A stretch of DNA of 35,500 nucleotides from Onstottus_B arcticum. Its GTDB lineage: Bacteria > Acidobacteriota > Blastocatellia > UBA7656. The translations under genes were made by a program, and so were the position numbers. The notes below the pieces were generated by a model. It did no database searches and was not told where the DNA came from. It worked only from the letters and a program-made list of their open reading frames with translations. Shown here one piece after another: positions 1 to 8,961 of the stretch (position 1 is the stretch's first letter; the number at the start of each line of letters is the position of its first letter). The DNA is taken from NCBI GenBank assembly GCA_038040485.1, contig JBBPIE010000047.1, positions 1 to 35,500 of the forward strand. Direction: 5' to 3'.

Positions 1-486
1 TGGGAGAATGAGAAATCGGCGCCGTCGCGCTGCCACTTCGAGAAGTTGTTGCCTGTTGCGGATGAAGGCGCCGTCAGCGAGACTACGGTGTTGTTGTTAT
101 AGACTCGGTTGAATTGCGTAACGCCGTCGCCCTGACTGTTGTTGTCGTTTGGAGAGACCGTGATGGTGACGCCGCTTGAAGGGTTCGAGGAAGCTACGGT
201 CAGCGTGCGGTTCGGCGATGGCTGGGTCACATAGACAGCTGTCATCGTGTGGTTGGCGTTCATCGTGACAGTAGCTGTTTGATTGAAGGAGAAGTCCGCG
301 CTGTCGCGCTGCCATTTCTGGAAGTTATTGCCTCCCGCTGTTGCCGGCGCAGTCAAGACTGCATTGGCGGCATCGTCGTAGACACGCGTGAACTGCGTGA
401 CACCATTGCCCTGCCCATTGTTATCATTAGGGCTAACTGTGATGCTCACCCCGCTGCCAGGATTCGACGATGCCACCGTCAGCGTT
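1..486 (-). repeat. In-frame 279-bp tandem repeat in the surface protein gene
   Basis: Two consecutive copies with a 279-bp (93-codon) period. The equivalent of the first conserved codons lies at 472 in one copy and at 193 in the next. Each encodes RTLTVASSNP, SPNDNN, GVTQF and NNFxKWQRD. The second copy continues over the window edge, so the true copy number is unknown. Confidence 0.85.
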
Positions 487-2570
487 CGGGATACGGCCAG
501 TGCCAGGTTCAACGTGTAGCTACCAGTTGAAAGCTGATCGAAAGAAGTAGCTTCTATAGTATAGGTGCCCGTCGTTGGTACTGTGAAAAAGCCGCTTCCT
601 GCTGGTATTCGCGAGTTCGTACCTCCACCTCCATCATCGTCATCAGCAATAACCGAACCAGTGGTGCCTCTCAAATACAGATACGTATCAAACGCTGATG
701 AACTCAATGTAGTGGTGATTCGTTGACCAGCTGTTGCGGAAAAGGAGTATTGGTCCGCATAGTACTGAGTTCCTCTAGCAGGTGACCGGCAATCAGTTAC
801 AATTAGAGTCCCGTTGATTGTCCCGCCGAAACTGATGGACGAAGGCGTGCAAGCCGGGGGAAGGTCGCGCTGACGGCCAATCCACATATATCTTCCCACC
901 GCATTTGAATTTCCTCCACCGGCAGTCATGTAGTAGGTCGTGGCCACCCAGGAATTTGGAAAATCCTTGTGAGTTCTGGTAGTTAAGAAATCTCCCCATG
1001 CGTTGCCCGCGGGTCCAGCCGTGCTCGACGCAACTACGTAATTATTGAGAGGAGCAAAGCCACTTTGGACGTCATCATTTATCCAAAAAGCCGAGTTTGG
1101 GTAAAGAGCCCCGCCACCATACGCTATTAGTCCAGCTTGATTACCCGCCGAGTTGACGGAGGCATTCATATAGAGCCAGGCGAACTCGGGATTCCAAATC
1201 TGTTGTTGAGTGAGGAGAGCGCGATTAGACTGGCTAAATCTTGCGGCAACAGTGTATGGCTGCGGAAATGTCGCATCCTGCTTTGCGCCCCAAATTAATG
1301 CGATAACACCGCCGGTCACCGACGCGCCCAGGACTCTCGAGTCAGCACGGGCGACCCAGTTCCTGCCATCAGGGGTCATAGATACACCATCTCGATTCAA
1401 ATAAGTAAAGGGATTGAGAGCCACATTATCCCAGAAAATTGATCCGCTGCTATCATCCCAGCGAAAAATCCTCATCGTGGACGTATTGGCGAAGGAAGCC
1501 CAGTACATCGTCGTCGCTGCTCCTTCGGTACACCGCAGCCCACCCACATCGGTCCGAGTAAAATAGCTAAAAGAAATCGAACCACCTGCCGCAAGCTGGC
1601 TTAAAGGAATCCTCCAAATTACCGATCCGGTGAAGCCATTATCACTCGTTCTAAACACATTGGAAGTCGCGTACAGGAAGGTTGAGCCGAGAGACAAGTT
1701 CGGGAAATCCATCCAGTTTCCTGATGCAAACCCGAACATCTGCGGATTAAAATCATAATAGATCCAGGAATTGTTCAATACATCCGTACTCCCTACAGCG
1801 CGAGCAATTCGAAGAGTGCCGGAAGAGGCATCTTTAACATACTGAAGCGCCCACAGCGTCATATCTTGATTTCGAGCGTAGTTGACTATCTGATCGCAAC
1901 AGAATCCTCCGTTAACACTGGGGAACGTCGTGTATGGATTTACATATGAGAAGGTATTGCCCCCGTCCGAGGAACGTGCAGCATACCAGTTGGCACTCAT
2001 AAACAAAGTATTACCAGCATTGCCGACACTTGGTTCGTGGATAGCCGATCTCTGGGTCGCGGACACTTCCGAGGGTGTTATGTCGTGCGTTATCTGAGTC
2101 ACCACATCATTCGGGGCTTGCGGTTCAAAATTTGGAGTTTGTAGCTTTGTAGTAGCAGGGGCTTCCGTGGCTCGAACCGCTGGTGAAGGGATGGTATTCC
2201 ATGCCTTACCTTGAGGGACGGGAATAGTTGGTTCTACCGATTCTTCATCTTCGTCATGTGCGGGGCCAGGAATCTCTGAGTAAACCGGTCCCTGCGCCTG
2301 TTGTGGCAATACGCTCCCGTGACCGGCGGAAGATTCCCCAGACCCGATCAATGAGCTAATATCTCCTTGAGACACTTTGCTGCTGCCGCGACGGGCTACA
2401 ACTTTGCGAGTCCCGGCTTGGCCTAGAGGAATCAAGAGCTGCAGAAATAAAGCGATGCCCATCAGCCACAGGATGACGTTACGCGGTGATTGGCCTCTCA
2501 ATAATAGTTTTACTCGAAGTGAGGGAATAGAAGCGTCACTCATTTCCTGCGGGGTTTGTTTGTTTTTCAT
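1..2570 (-). CDS. Large surface/exported protein with PPC domain and C-terminal InlB-like repeats (partial, 3' end outside window)
   Basis: An open frame runs from an ATG at 2570 to the left edge, 856 codons without a stop. AAGGAG lies 5 bases before the ATG. Residues about 35-56 form one hydrophobic segment (signal or anchor), followed by an acidic, Pro-rich linker. Residues about 160-590 look like a beta-propeller-like region with a BNR/Asp-box-like SSDGGNTF motif. Residues about 595-690 match the pre-peptidase C-terminal (PPC) pattern (DQYSFSATAGQ, FDTYLYL, GTYTIEATS). From about 695 two tandem 93-residue repeats start with RTLTVASSNP and contain NFxKWQRD, as in divergent InlB B-repeats. 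Its start overlaps the end of the preceding 202-residue gene by 35 bp, which suggests coupled translation. Export and surface display are inferred; substrate and function are unknown. Confidence 0.85.
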   Translation of the reverse strand, partial: MKNKQTPQEMSDASIPSLRVKLLLRGQSPRNVILWLMGIALFLQLLIPLGQAGTRKVVARRGSSKVSQGDISSLIGSGESSAGHGSVLPQQAQGPVYSEIPGPAHDEDEESVEPTIPVPQGKAWNTIPSPAVRATEAPATTKLQTPNFEPQAPNDVVTQITHDITPSEVSATQRSAIHEPSVGNAGNTLFMSANWYAARSSDGGNTFSYVNPYTTFPSVNGGFCCDQIVNYARNQDMTLWALQYVKDASSGTLRIARAVGSTDVLNNSWIYYDFNPQMFGFASGNWMDFPNLSLGSTFLYATSNVFRTSDNGFTGSVIWRIPLSQLAAGGSISFSYFTRTDVGGLRCTEGAATTMYWASFANTSTMRIFRWDDSSGSIFWDNVALNPFTYLNRDGVSMTPDGRNWVARADSRVLGASVTGGVIALIWGAKQDATFPQPYTVAARFSQSNRALLTQQQIWNPEFAWLYMNASVNSAGNQAGLIAYGGGALYPNSAFWINDDVQSGFAPLNNYVVASSTAGPAGNAWGDFLTTRTHKDFPNSWVATTYYMTAGGGNSNAVGRYMWIGRQRDLPPACTPSSISFGGTINGTLIVTDCRSPARGTQYYADQYSFSATAGQRITTTLSSSAFDTYLYLRGTTGSVIADDDDGGGGTNSRIPAGSGFFTVPTTGTYTIEATSFDQLSTGSYTLNLALAVSRTLTVASSNPGSGVSITVSPNDNNGQGNGVTQFTRVYDDAANAVLTAPATAGGNNFQKWQRDSADFSFNQTATVTMNANHTMTAVYVTQPSPNRTLTVASSNPSSGVTITVSPNDNNSQGDGVTQFNRVYNNNTVVSLTAPSSATGNNFSKWQRDGADFSFS

Positions 2571-3144
2571 GTTTTCTCCTTGGGGGCTTACTAAATGTGC
2601 TTTGACAGCTCGCTTTCTTTCTGGATCTCGTTGGAGGTGCATTTATATCAGGGCGATTCGATGGTGAGGGACGAGAGTTTCGTACTTCGCCAGGCGGAAC
2701 CGGGATCGGGAGGTTAACCTCATCCAGCATCTTATCTCTGTCCTTGGGCTTGTCTGATGGCTTTCTATCTCCGGTTGTCTTTCGAGGTTGAGCTACACCA
2801 CTGTCCGTCGTCGCCTCGCCAGAACCTGCCACTGATTTCCGCCCTTTTTGAGTTGTTCCAGCGTTACGACTATTAGTATTTTTCTTATCGGAGCTTTTCA
2901 TTTGTTTCTCGGCACTTCTTAATGTCTTTTTGGCTTTTCTATTTCGCGCTCTGGGCGCCTTAACCTTACGATTCTGATTGCCGGAACTTGCCGCAGGAAC
3001 TATCCACGGACCTACACCACCAGCCAATGCCTTTAGCGGTGGGTGCTGTTGAGCTAATGCCGCGAAAGCGAAGGATAGGACTCCCATCACCATCGGCAAA
3101 GCGCGCCCACAGCCCACTCTGGAGTTACCATTGGTAAAAGTCAT
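2536..3144 (-). CDS. Small basic exported protein of unknown function
   Basis: 202 residues. The N-terminus has a signal-peptide pattern: polar start, then a hydrophobic run ending AFAALAQQ around residue 33. The rest is low-complexity, rich in Lys, Arg, Ser and Pro, with no recognisable domain. GGAGAG lies just before the ATG. The ATG overlaps the stop of a possible 63-codon frame (ATGA), and its own stop lies 35 bp inside the surface protein gene, so the three are tightly packed on one strand. The tail may be constrained by the overlap rather than by function. It could be an assembly or anchoring partner of the surface protein, but that is a guess from position only. Confidence 0.55.
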   Translation of the reverse strand: MTFTNGNSRVGCGRALPMVMGVLSFAFAALAQQHPPLKALAGGVGPWIVPAASSGNQNRKVKAPRARNRKAKKTLRSAEKQMKSSDKKNTNSRNAGTTQKGRKSVAGSGEATTDSGVAQPRKTTGDRKPSDKPKDRDKMLDEVNLPIPVPPGEVRNSRPSPSNRPDINAPPTRSRKKASCQSTFSKPPRRKHEKQTNPAGNE

Positions 3145-3332
3145 GACTCTCCATTTAACCCTATCAAACTTTCAGACGGAAAAAACGACTTACCTAATTC
3201 AAGAAATTCAAAGATTCTTAAGAGACCATCGACATTAGCAGCACCGGGATATTCTCTAGCGCGTTCTTCTCCTCGACCCTGTTTGCGCTTCTTAGGAGCC
3301 AGAATGGTTACGGCGACACTGTAACATTGCAA
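3141..3332 (-). CDS. Possible short ORF upstream of the exported-protein pair
   Basis: 63 codons from a TTG with no convincing ribosome binding site. Its stop overlaps the ATG of the 202-residue gene by 4 bp, the main argument that it is translated. The peptide has a hydrophobic start, a basic stretch (PKKRKQGRGEER) and an amphipathic C-terminal half. I recognise no family. It begins 10 bp past the inverted repeat that follows regulator A, so it could be leader sequence rather than a gene. Confidence 0.25.
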   Translation of the reverse strand: MQCYSVAVTILAPKKRKQGRGEERAREYPGAANVDGLLRIFEFLELGKSFFPSESLIGLNGES

Positions 3333-3341
3333 GGAAATCAG

Positions 3342-3365
3342 GAGTGTGCGATCTCGGGCACACTC
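3342..3365. promoter_or_regulatory. Inverted repeat after regulator A
   Basis: GAGTGTGC, 8-base spacer, GCACACTC: perfect 8-bp arms, 21 bases beyond the stop of regulator A. No T-run follows on either strand, so it is not a standard intrinsic terminator. A near-identical element sits at the same place after regulator B (10031-10053), with the same first arm and a related spacer beginning GAT. It is either an operator for the downstream exported-protein genes or an RNA hairpin between them and the regulator. Confidence 0.6.
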
Positions 3366-3386
3366 TGTGAAGCGCGATCAACTGAC

Positions 3387-4382
3387 TCAAAGGACCGTGC
3401 TAACAAGCGTTCCGATGAAGTCCGCTGCATCCGCTCCGCTCCGGCTTGAACCACGCATCTGAAGTTCTTTGAGCATTCCGCGGTACCCAAGCGTGTGCGC
3501 GGAATGTTCCGACCATGCCACGAGGCCCGAGTGGTAGCGCCATTGGACGAAGCGATCGTCGCACACGCTCAGCGAGTCATAATCGCGCAGTGCCCTGCGT
3601 ATCTTCGAGCAGTCCTGGTCGTCGGCTATTACTAGTTCGATGGCAAGCGACGGGTCTGCCAATAGGTCGCTCAGGTTCTCCAGACAGCGCTTTCGTAGAG
3701 TCTTGCTTATGCCCACATACTCATCCGTGCCCTGCGCAATTCTTTCCAAATCCGATGCGAACATTATCTCGACCATCCGCCGGCTTCGCCTCGGCTTGGA
3801 ATCAAAGAACCGCTTGCGTCTCGCGTTGCCGATCCTATCGAAGAGTTCCACAACTCGTCGCTTCTCTTCCGGCGCACCGATAAGATCGAGTTCGGCGAAC
3901 AGGGCCTCGTGATGCTTATGCATGAACTCGGGCGTCTCAAGAGAGCAGATCAAGAACTCCGCCCATATCAAGACCTCCTCAGACGAATCCTCGTACTCGT
4001 TCATCAGGTGGATTATCTGACGGGCGCGAGCCGGATCAGCTAGCGGGTCCCAGAGCACCAGGTCGCGATTGTCCTCCTGACCGCTCAGCCATTCCTGCGA
4101 TACGTTCAACGCGGATGAGAGAACGAGGAGTTCTTGCGGACTTATTGCTCGAGCTGCGGACTTGCCCGGCTTTGCTTTGCAGTGCATCAGTATCTTGGCT
4201 ATGCGGACCCTGGTGATTACTGGTTGTTGACCAGTGGGGAAGAGCGCCTGGGCAGCTTCGTCGCAGCGAAGCGCCAACTTCGTTTGGTTGAGCCAAAGCT
4301 CCTGCATTCGACTCCTGATCCGGCGGGCGATCACCGGAATGCGGTTCTGTAATACTCCTGAGAAACGAGATGCCTTTGGCAT
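3387..4382 (-). CDS. XRE-like DNA-binding regulator A with long conserved C-terminal domain
   Basis: 331 residues from an ATG; the start is supported by collinearity with regulator B (M-x-K-x-SRFSGV). Residues about 14-100 look like a Cro/C1-type helix-turn-helix: RRIRSRMQEL, NQTKLALRC, then IAKILMHCK, with an extended loop, and SALNVSQEWLSG closing the domain. The C-terminal part has strongly conserved blocks shared with regulator B: LVLWDPLA, LETPEFMHKHHEALF, RKRF, and near the end a DYDSL...RF..WRY.SG..AWSE block. I do not recognise this domain; it may sense a ligand or partner. It lies between three 11-bp direct repeats (upstream) and an inverted repeat followed by exported-protein genes (downstream), and may control the latter. 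Confidence 0.8.
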   Translation of the reverse strand: MPKASRFSGVLQNRIPVIARRIRSRMQELWLNQTKLALRCDEAAQALFPTGQQPVITRVRIAKILMHCKAKPGKSAARAISPQELLVLSSALNVSQEWLSGQEDNRDLVLWDPLADPARARQIIHLMNEYEDSSEEVLIWAEFLICSLETPEFMHKHHEALFAELDLIGAPEEKRRVVELFDRIGNARRKRFFDSKPRRSRRMVEIMFASDLERIAQGTDEYVGISKTLRKRCLENLSDLLADPSLAIELVIADDQDCSKIRRALRDYDSLSVCDDRFVQWRYHSGLVAWSEHSAHTLGYRGMLKELQMRGSSRSGADAADFIGTLVSTVL

Positions 4383-5027
4383 TGTATGGTGCGTCCGGCC
4401 TCTGCGGACAAATCTACAATCAATCCTGGCTTACAACCTAAAGACGAATTCCTTGCCCGATCTCTTGCAAGAAAAATGTGAATTCTTGAAACTCGCTCTG
4501 CTTCGCTTGCCAAAATCGATTGCGATTCAGAGCGATAGCCTACACGCGCCCGTCTCTTGTGATAGATTTGGACCGTCAATCAAGTTGCCTATGAGGTTAA
4601 TTCAACCTCTCCTGAACCAGGATACCGAGAAACACAGTTAATCGGCTTTAGAAGTCTGTTAGGAATTGATTAGGAATTGATTAGCTCGCTGCATCGAGGG
4701 GTCACTCGCTTCTACGAATTTGGATCCTTTGTCCGAGTGAGTGCGCACTAGGGGAAAAGACAGCGCCGAGCTAAGGCGCGGCGCGCCGAGTAACGATCAA
4801 TCTTTTGTCATGCTTCTCAGAGCCGGCGAACCATCGACCCTTGGCGCGGGCGGAGCAACGAGTTTGCTTTCGCCCTTTTCTATTCGCCTGTGAACGGCTC
4901 GGCCGCTTGAGCGTTTATTTAACGAAATGCTTATTGCACGCCTGGCCATCGCTCCTGACTGCAATGACCTAGCTCCCGACTGCAAACCGGACGGCTCTGC
5001 GCTCAAGCCAAATCGTGACGCGCATCC
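4383..5027. other. 645-bp intergenic region upstream of regulator A
   Basis: I see no convincing gene. It holds the 11-bp direct repeats at 4658-4690 and a GC-rich self-complementary stretch around 4760-4790 (GGCGCGGCGCGCC). At 4951-4983 there is a short direct repeat, GCTCCTGACTGCAA then GCTCCCGACTGCAA. The right end receives the 3' end of the FG-GAP gene and the left end contains the regulator A promoter, which I cannot place. A 69-codon frame at 4797-5006 (minus) has no family signature. Confidence 0.6.
4658..4690 (+). promoter_or_regulatory. Three 11-bp direct repeats upstream of regulator A
   Basis: GTTAGGAATTG, ATTAGGAATTG and ATTAGCTCGCT lie end to end with an exact 11-bp period. The same arrangement occurs at 11387-11419. 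An 11-bp direct-repeat spacing is the classic binding layout of OmpR/PhoB-type winged-helix domains, one helical turn per monomer. The element lies about 275 bp upstream of the regulator A start; no rightward gene follows it here, unlike the second copy. Confidence 0.65.
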
Positions 5028-8000
5028 CTACTGCCATTTGCCTGCGATCGGCACATAACTCCCGCCTTCCCACGTTATGCTGATGTTTGCTCCGCCCGTC
5101 GTGTTTGCGTTGCGCAGCGAGAACGCTCCCGTCGCCGGATTGTACAACCCGAGCGAGCTCGTCCCGTTCCCATCCCAATCTCCCACTATGACCTTCCATG
5201 TCGGGCCTGCTCCGGTAAACGTGAACGAGACATCTGCTGCTCCGCTAGTGTTTGAGTTGCGCAACTGAACCGCTCTGGTCGATGGATTGTAAAGCCCTAC
5301 CGTGTCAACGCCGTCGCCGTTCCAATCTCCCACAATTGGTATCCATCCTCCTCCGATCGGCCCGAACGCAAAGGTCAGATCCGCAAACCCAACCGTGTTG
5401 GAGTTGCGCAAGTAGAATGACCCATTGTCAGGATTGTACAGCCCGAGGGTATCGGTGCCGTTGCCATCCCAATCGCCAATGACAGGAAGCCACCCCTGTC
5501 CAGCGGGGCCATAGGTGATGTAGATGTCGGCGATTCCGCTCGTGTTCGAGTTGCGAATGAAGAAAGCGCCGTTAGCAGGATAGTACAGTCCGATGGTGTC
5601 TACTCCGTCCGCGTTCCAGTCACCTACGACAGGAGTCCAGCCCTGATTGGCAGGGCCGAAAGTAAAAGCATAATCAGACGGGCCACTGGTGTTAGAGTAT
5701 TTGAAGAAGAATGCGCCGCCGATAGGCTCGTAGAGCCCTGTCGAGTCACCACTTGGTTGATTTATTGTGAAGATCTGGCCGGCGATAGTGATTGTGCCAC
5801 TGCGACCGGAACCTGGATTCGTTGCGACCGAATAATGCAATGTTCCGTTACCCGAGCTTCCACCGGACGTTATGCTTATCCAGCTCGCGTTGCTGACTGC
5901 TCCCCAATCGCAGTCACCGGCTGCAGTGATATCCACAGTCCCATTTCCACCCGTTGAAGTGAATGTCTGGCTCATTGACGAAAGCGAAGCGGTGCAAGTC
6001 GGGAAGGCGACTACCGAGTAGCTGCCGGTAGTGAAGAAGAGAAGAGAGGTTGGCTCAAATGCTGTGCGCAGTCCAAATGTCGAACCATAACTTGAATACG
6101 TCGCCAGAACTGCGCCTGCGAGGGTGACTTCGGTTAGAGTGCCGGGGCCAGAGAAAGACGCACCATGGCTGCCAATCCACACTCTATCCCGGGGATCAAT
6201 AGTGAATCCGTCGACCGAAGCAGTGACAAGCCTCTGTCTGTAGATTTCGGCATAGGAGCCGGAAGAGTAACGGTACATGATAAGGTAGCCAGTATCGTCA
6301 CCCAGAACAATGGAAAGGAGTCCGCCGACATTTTGAACACGCATCGCACTAAAGGGACCAACTAGGATTGCTTTCAGTGCTCTGCTCGGTCCATCGAAGA
6401 TGTATACGTCTCCGCCGTTGACCATGCCTATGATTTCTTTGGTGCCATCCTGATTTACGTCAGCTATTCCCAGGGCGGTAGGGTTTCCTCTCATGTACAA
6501 AGTGTGCCATTCTTCGTTGCCTGAAGCGTAGCTGTACACATAAAGGTATCCGCCGGCGCCACCGATGATTTCCATCTCACCGTCATTGTCTATATCCGCT
6601 GCATCCACGCAGTAGAAAGATGCGAAGGATGGACGTGTCGAATTAGTCCACTTGAGGGTAAAACTATTTGAACTATCGAAGCCATAAATCTCAATCACAC
6701 CGTCATAAGTAAACGATGCGGCTACGAGTATTTCCATTTTCCCATCCGCATTTACATCCCTCAATCTCAAGTCATGAATGCCTGTCCAGCCAAGCCCTCC
6801 CATGGTCGGAGGAGAGATGCCCCGCAGTTTGCGAGTGACCGCATCGAAGACCAATATCCGCCCGCTGCTATATCCAGAATCCGAGTAGGTTGAAATGACT
6901 ACCATCTCGTCGCGTCCGTCCCCGTCAAGATCGCCAATCTCAGGGCCAATGAATGGGCCATCGAGATGGACGTTTTCCCATTCGAACTGTTTTGTCTCCC
7001 AGTTAACCACATACAGATGGTCAGGCCCGCTTGAACTCGCGCCGGCGCCCCACAGCAGTTCGGTTTTACCATCGCCGTCGACGTCGCCTACCGCAATATT
7101 GGTAACTCCGTGCTCCGGATTTGGGATAAACCACTCCTTTTGCTGTGTCTCAAGATCGTAGCAAACGATGCTTCCCCATTGCCCCTGGCCGACAAGCACT
7201 TCAAGATGTCCATCGCTGTCAATGTCGGAAACGAGCATCGCCTGCACATACTCTGAGATAGACCATTTGGGAAGCTGCTGATCAACATCGTAGGCCCACA
7301 CGAATCCACTTTCACCAACAATCAATTCCTGTCTGCCGTCATTATCAAAATCCGCGGCAGCCAGTCGCGAGCCGAATCCATATGACCAGGTCCACTGTGG
7401 CGAATGAGCTGCGCCGTCAACCACGTGCCCATCTGTTGTCGCAATTTCCAGGGCAGCGTCGTTATCCATCTGCGCGACAACCACGTCATAACCTCCGACA
7501 TTCGCCAAATCCCACTTCAATACGCCGCTGCCAGAATAAACATAAAGGTGATTCGTGGAGCATAAAACGAGTTCATTAGCGCCATCACCATCCACATCGG
7601 CAATGTCTAATCCAGAAAGATCGGTGATCGTGGTGTTAACGGTTTGCAGAACAGCCTTTGTATTTTGTTTGTATAGTATGACTTGTCCATTTGACAACGC
7701 TACGACGATTTCCTTGGCTGAATCTCCAATCAGGTCTCCAACTCTTATCCGTCGAATCCCCGAAGTGAAGAAGGGACTTACATAAACTTGATCGTAACCC
7801 GGAGTCGTTGAGTTATAGCGCAAGGCATACCAATAGGAATTTCCTCCAAAGGTTGAGAAAGAGCCGCCCGAGTAGACTTCAGGAGGAGAACCGCCTTCGG
7901 CAATGACGATATTGCTTAAGCCGATCCCGCTTCCGAACGCGGCATAACCCCAAGCCGCCTCGGCAGCAGTATCGGAAAGTATTGTTTCACTGGCAAGCGA

Positions 8001-8240
8001 TTGTAATGGACCTTCGTTCGTTCTGGCTTGCACTTCTTGAACGTCCAACTGCTCCCTGGAGTAGTTGATCCGCTTTCCATCCGCGTCTTGGATTACCGCT
8101 CCATACTCATTGCGCAAGTTTGCTCTTTCGCTTTTCGTGGTGTGTCGCTTGATATCTTGTCCTTGAAAGGCACTCGCGACCGACATAACGAGCGCGATAA
8201 AGACAAACATCAAGAGTGGCGTGCGTATTCGAACTACCAT
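5028..8240 (-). CDS. Secreted FG-GAP/VCBS repeat protein with BACON domain
   Basis: 1,070 residues. I chose the ATG at 8240 because AGGAGG lies 8 bases before it; an in-frame ATG at 8246 would sit almost on the ribosome binding site. Residues 1-28 form a signal peptide (hydrophobic core MFVFIALVMSVASA). Residues about 165-615 contain around nine FG-GAP/VCBS-type repeats with calcium-loop motifs such as DVDGDG, DFDNDG, DIDSDG, DLDGDG and DIDNDG, expected to fold as a beta-propeller. Residues about 748-830 are a BACON-like Ig-fold domain (DWGAVSNASWISI, GTITIAGQ). Residues 832-1070 hold five 46-residue repeats with NSNTSG and GDWNGDG-type motifs. Probably a secreted adhesion or glycan-binding protein; the ligand is unknown. 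It is the last gene of locus B. Confidence 0.9.
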   Translation of the reverse strand: MVVRIRTPLLMFVFIALVMSVASAFQGQDIKRHTTKSERANLRNEYGAVIQDADGKRINYSREQLDVQEVQARTNEGPLQSLASETILSDTAAEAAWGYAAFGSGIGLSNIVIAEGGSPPEVYSGGSFSTFGGNSYWYALRYNSTTPGYDQVYVSPFFTSGIRRIRVGDLIGDSAKEIVVALSNGQVILYKQNTKAVLQTVNTTITDLSGLDIADVDGDGANELVLCSTNHLYVYSGSGVLKWDLANVGGYDVVVAQMDNDAALEIATTDGHVVDGAAHSPQWTWSYGFGSRLAAADFDNDGRQELIVGESGFVWAYDVDQQLPKWSISEYVQAMLVSDIDSDGHLEVLVGQGQWGSIVCYDLETQQKEWFIPNPEHGVTNIAVGDVDGDGKTELLWGAGASSSGPDHLYVVNWETKQFEWENVHLDGPFIGPEIGDLDGDGRDEMVVISTYSDSGYSSGRILVFDAVTRKLRGISPPTMGGLGWTGIHDLRLRDVNADGKMEILVAASFTYDGVIEIYGFDSSNSFTLKWTNSTRPSFASFYCVDAADIDNDGEMEIIGGAGGYLYVYSYASGNEEWHTLYMRGNPTALGIADVNQDGTKEIIGMVNGGDVYIFDGPSRALKAILVGPFSAMRVQNVGGLLSIVLGDDTGYLIMYRYSSGSYAEIYRQRLVTASVDGFTIDPRDRVWIGSHGASFSGPGTLTEVTLAGAVLATYSSYGSTFGLRTAFEPTSLLFFTTGSYSVVAFPTCTASLSSMSQTFTSTGGNGTVDITAAGDCDWGAVSNASWISITSGGSSGNGTLHYSVATNPGSGRSGTITIAGQIFTINQPSGDSTGLYEPIGGAFFFKYSNTSGPSDYAFTFGPANQGWTPVVGDWNADGVDTIGLYYPANGAFFIRNSNTSGIADIYITYGPAGQGWLPVIGDWDGNGTDTLGLYNPDNGSFYLRNSNTVGFADLTFAFGPIGGGWIPIVGDWNGDGVDTVGLYNPSTRAVQLRNSNTSGAADVSFTFTGAGPTWKVIVGDWDGNGTSSLGLYNPATGAFSLRNANTTGGANISITWEGGSYVPIAGKWQ

Positions 8241-8439
8241 GGACATGTCCTCCTTTGCGGGGAGACGGACGTTTGCAGGCGGTATGGACCAACTTCGAAG
8301 GTAGAAAACGTAGGATATGTGAATCCTTAGCTACAGTCAAGGAAAACTTCTCCCGATGCTGCCCGCGGCGGGCGCCTTGGATGGCGTTTCGAAGAAAGGT
8401 AAGTAACCACGGTTTAAGCACGATTACCCAGACCAGGAG

Positions 8440-8961
8440 CTATCTACCATATAAACACAAATTGTAGGAAGTATTCTCCATATTTCTTTCAACGAATAAC
8501 CATGTGTTTTCATCCGCCGATTGTAATGCGGAATAAAATCCCATGCCTTCAGAAAACTTCATATTATTCAAAACATCATTTGGCATAGCACTATACGTAT
8601 AGCGTTTTGAAGTAATGAAGTTCTTATTCTGTTTAATTTTGATATCTGCACCTAATAGGGAAGATTCACCTTCGGTGGATGAAATGTATAAGTTATTTAC
8701 TTTATAAAAAGCGAACTTATTTTGCCTTGTTACAAATTGGGGCCCCGTCACATAGGCATTGCCTGTCGATTCAATTGGAGTTTTCAGGTGCGAACGAGTG
8801 CCGGTATTCTCATCGTAAATGAATGCTATTCCATTATCGGTGCCCACGAATCCCACCGTAGTTCCGCCTTGAGTCTTTGCGGTTCTAGCTGGGCTTGCTG
8901 ATAACAGAAAAAAAAGAACGAATAGACAGGAGACAAATACCGTGAGACGACTTTTGATCAT
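8440..8961 (-). CDS. Exported hypothetical protein
   Basis: 173 residues. AAGGAG lies 8-9 bases before the ATG. Residues 1-28 are a clear signal peptide (basic start, FVSCLFVLFFLLSASPA, cleavage near PARTA). The mature part is beta-rich and polar (VGFVGTDNGIAFIYDENTG, NKFAFYKVNNLYISS), suggesting a small beta-sheet domain, but I recognise no family. It is noticeably more AT-rich than its neighbours, which may mean later acquisition. It sits between two other exported-protein genes on the same strand, 200 bp before the FG-GAP gene. Confidence 0.7.
   Translation of the reverse strand: MIKSRLTVFVSCLFVLFFLLSASPARTAKTQGGTTVGFVGTDNGIAFIYDENTGTRSHLKTPIESTGNAYVTGPQFVTRQNKFAFYKVNNLYISSTEGESSLLGADIKIKQNKNFITSKRYTYSAMPNDVLNNMKFSEGMGFYSALQSADENTWLFVERNMENTSYNLCLYGR

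Noticed and set aside
3342..3365. Intrinsic terminator after regulator A
   Set aside because: The stem is short, the loop is 8 bases and no T-run follows on either strand.
4658..4690. CRISPR-like repeats
   Set aside because: The 11-bp units abut with no spacers and there are only three; no cas gene is in the window.
4797..5006. 69-codon minus-strand frame downstream of the FG-GAP gene
   Set aside because: No ribosome binding site, no domain, composition follows the surrounding repeat-like DNA.
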